Shown here: positions 10,325 through 20,295 of the stretch, one piece after another
Position numbering within the stretch: the first letter of the stretch is position 1
Layout of the letters: every line of letters begins with the position of its first letter
Assembly: GCA_025738555.1 (NCBI GenBank)
Contig: JAOVFP010000002.1
Location: 3,286,001 to 3,350,000 of the forward strand
Direction of reading: 5' to 3'
DNA: 64,000 nt
Source: Cyathus striatus
Lineage: Eukaryota; Basidiomycota; Agaricomycetes; Agaricales; Nidulariaceae
Made by a program: the position numbers and the translations under genes
Notes under the pieces: generated by a model
The model's database searches: none
What the model was told of the DNA's origin: nothing
Seen by the model: only the letters and a program-made list of their open reading frames with translations

Positions 10325-13300
10325 ATGGCTGATCGCATTTCGCAATACTCAATGCTTCCCAACTTCGCCAACAATCCTAACATCCTTCAGCAGGCCCAGC
10401 AGCAACAAGCCCAGCAGCATCAGCAATCCCAGCAGCAGGACCATCCTAACCTCGCCTCCTTCCCAGACCAGACACGCCTATGGCATATGCAGCAGCAGCT
10501 ACAGCAACAGCAACAGCAACACCAGCAGCAACAGCAGCAGTTCAGGCCGCGTAGCAGTGCAGATATCAATCCGAATCAGCCTACTTCTGCTCAGGTAGGT
10601 CGACCCTCTTCTGCTCTCTTTTCCTTCTTGCCACACAGGCGCCCTGTCCCGCCTTCCCGCCTTCTTCTTTCTTTCCACGCATTCTTTGCAACCTATCCAT
10701 TTTCCCTTGCGAGTTTATCCCCCCCTCTTCTCTTTCATTTCTTCCTGCAGTGTTTCTTCCCCTTCCCCCTCAATTCTTTCAAGTCTCAGATCGCCACTGT
10801 CTACCTCATCTTATCTGCGATTCCTCCGATACCACCTCTTATAAGCATTATACTGAACATAGCTCTTTACTAACTCGTTCCTTCTTTCTGTTATAGATGA
10901 TGGAGATTATGCGAAATCAGACACCTGCTCGCGTACAAGCTCAACAGCAACAGCAGCAGTTTAGTCTTTCCATGGGCATTTCCCAACAAATGGGTGGCGT
11001 TCCCAATGCAATGGGTAGCGCTAACCAGCAGCAATCTTTTCACGAGCCTTCTTCCAACGGATCTCAGTCGTCGCACATGTTACAGTCGGGCTTTCCAAAC
11101 ATGGGTGGCATGTCTAATGCGAATATGAACGCCGCCATGCAGCAACAACAAAGAAATGCGAACTTTCTTCTCGGTGGCTCTGGCATTAACCGACAGCTCG
11201 AACTACTAGGTATGGCGCAGAATGGGCCCAACAACTTCGCCAAGTTTAATCTGCATGCGATCCAGCAACAGCGCGAACAGCAGCAGCAGCAGCAACAACA
11301 ACAACAACAACAACAACAGCAACAGCAACAACAACAACAACTTCAGAACTCAGCCGCAATGAGTCACTCGTCTCCAAATGACATATTCTCCTCACCGGGT
11401 ATGTCCAACGAGGCTATTCGTCGCCCTTCTCCTTCCCATCCTCCAAATGGCGGCATGGGCCCTGTAATGCCGGGTCCTCAGCAGTCGGCCGGCGGCATGC
11501 CGAATCAGGTTTCGCGTCGTATGACGCTAAATGAATTTGATCAGCGAATTGTAGCTTTCAGTAAGATGGCTCAGGATAAGGAACACGAATACAACGAAGC
11601 TACTCAGCAGATTCAGGCTCGACAAGCCCAGGGTCAACCCCCAGATTTAATGCTACTAGAAAGGACAAAGACATTGGCGAATGAGATGAAACAACTCAAG
11701 GATCAAGTGACAAAGCTCAAACTTTTTCGGCATTCTCAGGCTGGGTATGAAGCCAAACGTTTTTCACTAAAAATCTATTAACCATTGCTTTTAGAGGTGC
11801 TCAGATGTCCAATCCTCAGCAGGGCGGTATGCTAAACATGGGTGGCGGACCAAACCAGTCTCCATGGATGGGAGCAGTGCAATCTTTTGACGGTGCCGCT
11901 CAACCCAATCGCAATGTACCATCTCATATGTCAAATCAACCACGCATGGGGAATAATCCAATGTTATCCTCGGGAGGGCAAAATATTTTGACTCAAAGTG
12001 TCCCTCAACGAACAAATCCTGCTTCGATTCAGCAATCCGGTCAATCCGGTCAACCGGGACCTCCGTTTGGAAGCCAGATTGGAATGTCGTCCGCAAATGG
12101 CCAGTTTCCATTTTCTGCTGGGTCAGGACAAGTTTCTGCTCAACGACCGATTGGTGTTCAGCAACCTATTAATCCGATGCAATATGGTCCTATTGACCAA
12201 CTACCTCCTCCGCTCGAGAAACCTCGTTTCGAAAACACTTACAAAACATACTGCATGAGCAAAGGTGTTAAGCCTGATCCTCATGCTTTGAGTATAGACA
12301 ACCGCCCAATAGATTTGTATGAACTACACGTTCATGTGATGAAGGAGGGCGGAGAACTGAAGGTAAATGACCTTTTGAAATTTTATTTGAACTTCTTGTA
12401 CTCATTACGATTCATTCAGATAATGCAAAAGGACCTTTGGAGTGTCATAGGAGGCCGGATGGGATTTGTTGCATTTCCTGGGACCGACAAGGAGCCACCG
12501 AAATGCGGACCAGGAGCCGCTCAGCGTCTTTGTCATGTTTACAAAGAATATCTTTCGGTTTTCGACAACATGTATATCACGTCCGTTCGCCAGTCGAAGA
12601 TCAAGATGCTGGAGCAGGGCGGTAATGCCAATAACATAGCATCGGGTGCTCTTGCTGGTGGTCCCGCTCCTGCAGGACAGGCGCTTCATATGCTTCAGCG
12701 TCTGGGCTTGAACCCACAACAGATGCAACTGGTGATGAGCTATGCCTATATGTCTGTCGCCGACTTACAGAGTCGGGGCGTTCAACCCAAGATGATCGAG
12801 TTTGTAGAAAACAACCGTAATTATTTGCAGCGAACTCAGCAGGATCAGAAAATGTTCGCGAATCGGATTCGTCCAGGTGGTGGAAATATCCCAACCAATT
12901 CCGGTATACCTCAGCATTCTGGTGCTTCCGGTGGTGGGCCAGGGCAAGGAACTCCCGGCATGTTTCCTGGAAACAATGGACCCGAAGCAGTTCTCGCCGC
13001 GCGTCAGCGTGTAATGCAGCAGCATCCAAATACAATCGGGTCTATGGACGGTCAGCCGCCTCAGTCGCATCCTACAACTTTCACGCGGCCTTCGAGTGAG
13101 CAAATGAACAGCGCGATGGCGATGATTCAACGCATTAAGCAAGAATACACAGCCGTAGGTTCGTATATTCATTGTTCTTTGATAACCTTTTTACTTATTA
13201 GTATGCATTCATTTAGCCATTCCTCAGATGGGTGCTGTCGAAATTCCGATTGATCAACGAGTGGAATACAACGCTTTGATCGAACAAGTGTATCGTCAGG

Positions 13301-14777
13301 CTTCCGACATTGATTCGAAATTGCACATGTATTTCGTGCTGCTTAAGCAGCCTGAGTTGGTCAAAAAGCTTGTTGCAATTGTGGGTACACTTGCGTATTT
13401 GAATAATTTTGAATGCTGATAGCTTGCTCTTTAGTCTGTTACCGTTACGCAACAACGAAACATGCTTTCCTCTGGTAATCCGCGATACATTGTCTCTCTA
13501 GAGAGGCTTAGGATGATGTCTGGTGAGATGTCCAAATCGACAGAGTTGTTCACTGCAACCTTTAATGCGCTGACTGGAAGGGTGCCGGCGCAACCTCAAC
13601 AACCCCTACAACAGCAACCACAGCGTGCGCCCGTTCCGCAGAATATTAATGGGCATCACGAGATGCCTCCTCGCCCTCCAACTTCTCATCCTACACCCTC
13701 TCATACTTCACCTCAACAGCAACATACTCAACCTCCGCAACAGATACAACATCAACATCAGCCTCCCCAGGTACCAACACCATCAATGCGCCCAGTTAGC
13801 ATTCCTATGAAACCTAAGAAGCCTCCTCAAGGCACGCCATCCAACGCTGTTTCCACTCCATCTCCTGCACCTATTACTTCTGCACCAACTCCGGTGCAAA
13901 ACGCGCCCACTCCCACTACTACGTCTGCTGCTTCTCCTCAAGCCCCCAAATCGCCCAAGGGCAAGGCTGCAGTTAAAACTAAACCTCCTCCTCAGAAGCG
14001 CAGGCCGTCCAAAGCAACCGCTCCTACCGCTTCCATTGCCCCTGCACCAGATCAAACATCACCAGTTGTTACAAATGGAAAGAGACCTCGAGAGGAGGAG
14101 CAGATGGCAGCCGGGGTTAGTCCAGGGCCAGCACCTGTTAGCGAACCTTCTCCACCGAAACGGCTAAAGACAGAATGGGAGAGTGCACCCGATGATTCCC
14201 AGAAGAAGAAAGAAGAAGCTGTTGAAATATCAAGACTGAAGAAGATGCTTCGATGTTCTTGGAGCAAATGACTGAGTTGATTAAGATGGCAGCAGGAGGT
14301 GAAGGGCAGGAATCGCTGACAACGGATATATCGGAAACACTAGATATGATTTTAAAGGGTTACAGTACAGCGCCAGACGGATCCGACGCTACTGCATCGT
14401 CGTCATTTCCAGCTGAATCCTCCGGTGGTCGAGAGTTGTCGCCACCTTCGGGCATACCTACCGCTGACGCATTCGATGAGTTTTTCGATTTTTCATGCGG
14501 CACCCTGGAAGAGGATGAAACCGCTACTCCAGATCTAGTCCCATCTTCCACTAAAACTAGTCCTGGATCAGGATCAGAGGCAGATGGACCACACCACCCA
14601 CCCGCAACAAATGGCTCGAGTTCTGAGATAAAAACTGAGGAATCCCTGGATTTGTTGCGTTTGGGAACCTGGAAAGAAATTGATGGAGGAGAATCTGCAT
14701 ATTACCAAGCACCTGACTGGAAATGGGACAGCCCTATGCCTTCACTAGAACAACCGTGGTCGATCTTTCCCTCATAG
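10325..14777 (+). CDS. SWI1: SWI1-like ARID subunit of the SWI/SNF chromatin remodeller, about 1,295 aa
   Basis: I join 10325-10594, 10897-11744, 11795-12362, 12420-13158, 13217-13380 and 13435-about 14220, then continue to the TAG at 14775-14777. The protein is Gln-rich: MADRISQY, many Gln runs, then 21 consecutive Gln codons at 11278-11340. The ARID DNA-binding domain is near residues 513-612 (EKPRFENTYKTYCMSKG, RPIDLYELHVHVMKEGG, then after an intron QKDLWSVIGGRMGF and AQRLCHVYKEYLSVFDNMY). Domain order and composition match fungal SWI1, the ARID subunit of SWI/SNF, a nuclear complex. The C-terminal half is Pro/Gln-rich, then has PPKRLKTEWES and FLEQMTELIKMA. These last two lie in different frames near 14221-14264. 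Either a 44-base intron with a weak donor (14221-14264) or a one-base frameshift is needed. The first intron (302 bases) is unusually long for this window. Confidence 0.85.
11278..11340 (+). repeat. CAG/CAA polyglutamine tract
   Basis: 21 consecutive glutamine codons, CAG at the 5' end and mostly CAA afterwards, inside the SWI1-like gene. The mixed codons would limit slippage relative to a pure CAG run. Confidence 0.95.
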
Positions 14778-15111
14778 TTCTCCTTGCCTTCATTTGCTCT
14801 ATTTTATTTTATCTTCTCTCGATTTCCGTACTATCCCAGCCCTCTAATCTGTGCATTCATATATTATTTTATGGTTTAGGTTTGGAGTCAGACGTTTCGT
14901 TTATTTTACTCACTGTCATCTCAACTGCTGTTACTACTATTTTTGAGTCCCGTACTTTACCTTGCTTTGTGTGTATTGATATATGTTGTTTTACTCGCTA
15001 TCGATCTTGAATGAACTCGAAGTACAGGAAAGTAACTACATTCTACGTACAATACAGAGCAATGACGATGTTAGCGCGATGTGATATAGAGACCAAATTA
15101 TAATAATCGCG
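14778..15111. other. Convergent intergenic region
   Basis: This is the 3' space between the SWI1-like gene (+) and the Saf4-like gene (-). It is T-rich on the plus strand just after the SWI1 stop codon. No other feature is seen. Confidence 0.5.
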
Positions 15112-16263
15112 TCATTTAACTATGGTATTCGATCCCTGACCTCGTATTGACACTTTAACTGCGCCTGACTGACGAGCAGTATTCTGTAAAATCCGGGCTT
15201 TGAGAGTGCCTAGCGGATTAGAGCTGCTGCGAGATGATGAAATAAAGGGAGAATGCGACTCTCCTAACCGACGTCGCTTCGAATTCTCTTCATCCAGAAA
15301 GTCACGCCTTGCTTTTGCCCATTCATCCTTGGCTTCGTTAACGGCTTTCTCGTCTTCTTCCAAAAGACGCAGTGTAGCCGGTAGACCATATCGTCCTTTT
15401 AGCTGGTCATCAGCTTTACGTTTTAGTTGTTCGACTTTCTTAGCTTCACGAAATTGCTTTCGAACTTTAGATGATAAAGAGTATGGATCTCCATTGTATC
15501 GTTCCGAGGCATGTTGCAGGGACTCCAGTCTGGGTATTTGCACATTCTTAAGGTTGATTTGCGCATTCGTCGTCTTCTCTAGCTCCGCAATGGGATCTGC
15601 AGGACCAGCTTTCCCTTCCGTATCTAGGAGTAGTCGTTTAATGGTTGTCTTGCTACATTGGACCACACAATACCATGTACAGCGAATCCTCCATTCTCTT
15701 CTGGGTCCCAGTCTTCATCTTTTTGACGTGCTCCAGATACCACAACATATCGGGTGCTCTATATCACGAATATGTCAGCTAATTTTATGACTATGGAAAA
15801 GGTGGAAACCTTGGGATCTGTCTGAATCTCAAACCACCCGTCGCAAAGATGGCATTTACATCGAAATGAGTATATGGGGGTGGAGTAATAGTTGCCTATC
15901 TTCTTTTTCTCCGCGTTATAACGGACTCCCATGCCGATGTGATTGTTACATGTGCCACTGACATGATAAGTAGTGCATTACCAGTAGACATATAAATGAC
16001 CATACCACCAGATATTGAATGGCAGCTCGAATCGAGTTATGAGAATTCCCTGATCTAGTTTCCGTGCCCTGTCTCCAAGAGCATGTTTGCCTGGAATATG
16101 CAGGTTAATTACGAATGCGTGGCTGGATAGCTTAAGCGACCTCACCTCTGAGTTTATTCAGACCTCCTTGGGAGGGGTCGTAATCTGGCGGATAGTATCT
16201 ACGTTCTCCTAGGTCAGAAAGCCAAACTTCGAAGTTGGTAACTCACTTGTTAAATCCCTGCAT
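15112..16263 (-). CDS. saf4: CWC16-family splicing factor, CCDC130/Saf4 type, 299 aa
   Basis: On the minus strand I join 16263-16247, 16198-16146, 16090-16006, 15957-15810, 15758-15674 and 15623-15112 (900 nt, 299 aa). The start MQGFNKYYPPDYDP is the classic N-terminus of the family. Next are GDRARKLDQGILITRFELPF, then IWCGTCNNHIGMGVRYNAEKK and RCKCHLCDGWFEIQTDPK, whose cysteine pairs (CxxC, and CxCxxC) form the zinc site. The presence of DRARKLDQGILI and NHIGMGVRYNAEKK points to the CCDC130 (YJU2B)/S. pombe Saf4 branch, not the YJU2/CCDC94 branch. The C-terminus is charged and helical (VRKQFREAKKVEQLKRKADDQ). Family members associate with the spliceosome in the nucleus. Six exons with five introns of 48-55 bases make it intron-dense. 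The first exon has only 17 coding bases. Confidence 0.9.
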
Positions 16264-16734
16264 TCTGTAAGGGCTTTGAACTAAATAAAATATTAAAGCA
16301 AACTAGGAAACACCAAATTAGTGATAAACCGATAAAGTGTTAAGACAGAATTCGTTGGTAAGTTAGTAAGTAGGTTGCTCAATGAACTCAGCAGGAACCG
16401 CGTGTACCACGTGATTACAGATGAATGTCGCAATTGTGCATAAGTATAATTATAAGTTGATTAGCATGAATAAGACAAACTCGGGATGGAGAGCTACACA
16501 GATCTAGTGGTGCCGGCGATTAATTGATTCTTTGGTCTTTTGTTCGTCTTTTCACGCCACTGCGCAAGAAAATTTGGAATTCTGCTATCTCGCTTCCAAG
16601 TAACTTCCTATGTAACATTGCTTGTCATGCATGACCTTCATACATATCCTGGCCACGCGTTCTGACCCATACCACTTGCGCACCCACTACTCTCCTCTCC
16701 TTCTCTCCTCTACCAACATTCAATACTCAGAGTC
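16264..16734. promoter_or_regulatory. Divergent intergenic region, probable shared promoter
   Basis: This is 471 bases between the start of the Saf4-like gene (-) and of sulfite oxidase (+). The 60 bases before 16735 are rich in CTCTCC, a usual fungal 5' leader. No specific operator is recognised. Confidence 0.4.
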
Positions 16735-17980
16735 ATGGATTATTCCAATGAACCTCCTCACTCGGCCTTGCTTACTGTTCAGGCTCAGCAACCATTCAAC
16801 GCCGAGCCTGCTGCTGCAGTATTAGTCGAGTTTCCCTTGACTCCAGAAGACCTGATTTATTGCCGCAACCATGGTCCCGTTAGGGAATTTGACGAATCCA
16901 CCTACGCAATTACCGTCATAGGTGGAGAGAAGGGTGAGGCCAAGTTCACCATGCATGACCTGAAGAATAATTTCGCCAGGGCCGAAGTAGTGGCTGTACT
17001 TCAAGTATGCTATGTCTACCTTGTGCGCATTATTGCTTTCTTACCGCTGCTCATTCTTCTTTTCAAGTGTGCAGGCATTCGTCGCAAGGAAATGGATGCG
17101 ATTAAGAAAGTGCATGGTGTTCCATGGTCCGATGGAGTTATTGCAAATTGCAAATGGGCAGGTGTTCTTCTTTGCGACATTCTGAAGCACGTTGGCGTTC
17201 GAGGTAACTCTCATATCTGTTTCTCTTCATATGCAACACTCTGCGAAGACGACGAATATTATGGTGCTTCAATCCCTGTCGATAAGGCTATAACCCAGGA
17301 TGATAACGTGCTGTTAGCCTACGAGGTGCATATTGCAAAAATCCTTACTATATATCTTCTAATTATTTGGCGATAGATGAATGGGGATTCATTATCTCCA
17401 GACCATGGAGCACCCCTTCGCGTCGTAGCTCCGGGCTTCCTCGGTGCGCGGTGGGTGAAATGGGTCGACACCATTATCATCTCTTCAACAGAATCCCTCA
17501 ATTATTACCAACAAAGAGATTATAAGATCTTGCCATCGACTGTGTGTCGAATTAGATATTTAATGTTTCTATGCGTTCTAATTGTTAACACAGGTTGATT
17601 CGAAAGCTGCTGCCAGCCTACTTTGGTCTAGATTCCCTTCAATGACTACTTTGCCTCTTAATTCGGTTGTTGCCTCTGTGACTTTCATGTCACCATCTCA
17701 AATACATGTAAAAGGATACGCCATTCCGGGCAGCCCCTTTGCGAACGTTGCTGCAGTGGAAATTTCTGTGGACCATGGCTTGACGTGGGCAACAGCTAGG
17801 ATTACGTACCAGGAGGGTAAATGGAGCTGGACACTCTGGGAGGCAGAACTTGATAATGTTAGTGTGACTGGCATCGTTTTTAGCCGAGCAATAGATACCG
17901 CTGGCAATATCCAGCCGAAGGAAGGCCAATGGAACCTGAGGGGTGTCGCGTACAATGGGTGGGGTGTTAGGAGTTGGTAA
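16735..17980 (+). CDS. Sulfite oxidase (molybdopterin enzyme), 359 aa
   Basis: I join 16735-17004, 17068-17325, 17377-17541 and 17594-17980 (1,080 nt, 359 aa). The molybdopterin-binding domain has [10 protein letters not shown], then VLQCAGIRR, in which Cys91, the expected molybdenum-ligating cysteine, is the first codon after intron 1. Next are [36 protein letters not shown] and YYQQRDYK, all typical of sulfite oxidase. The C-terminal Mo-cofactor dimerisation domain ([22 protein letters not shown] ... [13 protein letters not shown]) is complete. The enzyme oxidises sulfite to sulfate in sulfur amino acid breakdown. No N-terminal cytochrome b5 domain is present, so the electron acceptor differs from the animal enzyme, as in plant and many fungal forms. 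No peroxisomal SKL-type C-terminus is seen (it ends VRSW). Confidence 0.9.
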
Positions 17981-18452
17981 TCGATGTTTTTATTTCCGTT
18001 TGTATATAATCAGCATTATATACAGTCCAGTTCTGAAAGTTGTCGTAAAGCATAGGTGTGTTAATGATACGATAATAAGTACTGTAGTACTATAATACGT
18101 GGGTGTACGATCAAGTTACTTTTACTATCTTTTAGTGGTATGTTATTGTACTATTTCACTGTTTGGTACTATTTTAGCAAGTTTCAATGAGCTTGCCGGA
18201 TGAATTCCTCATAGGCTCAGCTACGACAGGAGGCTGCAATCATATTCCTACTTTCATTTATTCTTAACAGCACAAGCACAATCAAAAGCACAATACCCCC
18301 GCTAACTTGTGCACTGCCAAAATTGTCAGTCACTTGCTTTTTACATCCTTTCTGACGCTGCTAAAAGCAAGTTAAACGCGTCTTCAGGCCTCAGGCCTCC
18401 CTTACGGCTCAAGCTGCATATTTTCGTATCTGAATTCTAATAGAAGAGCAAC
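17981..18452. other. Intergenic region
   Basis: AT-rich space between sulfite oxidase and the DUF1748 gene. I see nothing supportable beyond presumed 3' and 5' flanks. Confidence 0.5.
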
Positions 18453-18733
18453 ATGGCTCTCGGTAGACTGTTCCACTACGCGTTCGATGCTGTGCTATTA
18501 TCTACGGTAGTCGCTGGGGTTCGAAGATCGAGTGGTTTCACGTCAGTTGCTTTCCCTAAGGATGCATGATTCTTCTAATTCACTTCATCAGACCAGATAC
18601 ATCAGCCATTCCAGATGAAAATGCACGAGCTGTAGCCGAAAGGTTCCTTGGTTTCGGTGAATCGGTCTTCAACTTCGTTCAGGGCACCGCTGTCAATAGC
18701 TCATATTTCAAGAGAGACACCGGCTCTCGATGA
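18453..18733 (+). CDS. atg44: Mitofissin (DUF1748, Atg44-like) small protein, 76 aa
   Basis: I join 18453-18541 and 18592-18733 (231 nt, 76 aa), with a 50-base GTCAGT...CAG intron. The protein begins MALGRLFHYAFDAVLLSTV, followed by AGVRRSSGFT and, after the intron, PDTSAIPDENARAVAERF and a segment ending VNSSYFKRD. This is the DUF1748 family, now called mitofissin. In yeasts Atg44 is a mitochondrial intermembrane-space protein needed for mitochondrial fission in mitophagy. Length agrees with the yeast proteins (about 70-80 aa). The gene is small and split, so it is easy to miss in a plain frame scan. The identity comes from recalled family sequence; the role here is inference. Confidence 0.8.
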
Positions 18734-20295
18734 CATGCTTATTTATGTCTGTCTCATATACTACTATATATCTGGATATTGATTGCGATGTGAATGAGCA
18801 GCGATCCTGCTCTGCTTGTGTGTCTCCCGTAAGAACGAGGCGTGTGGACTTGTATTTATTTGTGCTGCAACTATCCTGATTGCTATGAGATCTGCAGCGA
18901 CTACATACTATGAGGCACCACACGCTACCTTCTCATGGCTGTTGGTACATTATTTCTGCTCTGGGCACAAATACACATCTAGCTTGAGCATATGTGGCTA
19001 TTCAAAGGTCCGCATTTTGATTCTTCGCTGTGGTCTTGAACGTGATATTTCATTGGCTATATTAATATTGCTTAAGTGACTTCAAACCTGTGATGCAAGC
19101 TCAATGCAAGCTGGCACAGCGGCTTGGGTTGATACGTTGACAATTCATCTTGGTCCCAGCTCACGTAAGACATTCGCACTCAGCTCTTACCTGGTGTTAA
19201 GCTGCAGCATGTGCATGATATTCCATCCGCAACGTAAGTTAAGTTCTTTCAATGCAACTTGCATTTTTTTTTTACTCAGTACTTACTTACATGCAGCTAT
19301 CTCAAACTTACTACATCACGAGATCATCCCATCACTAACAAGACTGGTATCTTCAGTTGTGCGTTTTTTCATACCTGTTGGTCGAACCGTCTTTAAATCA
19401 ACTCCGCGAGTAAGCAAAGGAATTGCACATGGTATATCCCCTCAATCCTCTATATCTAGTGACTTCACCAAATTTTGCCTTTTATCTAAATCTAAATCTA
19501 GCTATTTTTTACGCGGAGTTGTCACATAGAAGGCGAAAGCGCTATCAACTCCCTTCGGCTCGAAGTCTAATAGTTAGACCTCTGACTTGATGCGTAACTT
19601 TCCGCTTGGCGGTTATGACCAGCCCGTATAATGAATACTTACTTCGAGTAACAGAAGGACACGTACGTAGCAGACTAAAAGGAGCTTCTGTATGCTTATC
19701 TCTCCCTAGGCTATCCTTTGATGGACTATTATCGGAGCAACTCTCAGGTCTTGTGCCGTGTGTACTATTCATTATCCCCTAGCTTCCAAAGTCATATGGT
19801 GGAGTAACATAGGAAATCGTTCATGGCTTTACTGTGGATGGTCAGGTGCGTGTTTGACGTGTCTTGTAGTTGTACCCTGTTCAGCATGATGACAAAGTCT
19901 AAAAGGTGGCCATGCTCGGAGGGGCCGTAACGTCCACATGGGCTGCTATCGAGAATTTATGTTCAGCACCTGTCCGAGATATGTTATGTCCACTTTTCCA
20001 TGCTAACGTGTCCACTCACATCTACTTCAACGTCTTTCTCTAACGACATACCGTTCCTCGTGCATTACTTCCTCAAAAAGGACAAGAGAAGCAAGACCTC
20101 ACCGAATACGATCAATTATAGGGGGTACTTCTTTGCATGGCCGCGATTTGTTATTGACATGGTAAGGGATGCTTGGTGTCGACTTCCTTCTCTCGTTAAG
20201 GAAAAATTCCGCCATTCTTCTGGATCATGGATCCGCTATATAAAAGATGGGGTTGCAGTGATTTCAATAGAGACTCTGTCTTGTTCTTCTCAGTC
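18734..20295. other. 1.56 kb without a supportable gene
   Basis: Only short open frames without family resemblance are seen (for example 19104-19529 on plus). The last part before 20296 should contain the promoter of the chitinase gene. Confidence 0.4.
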
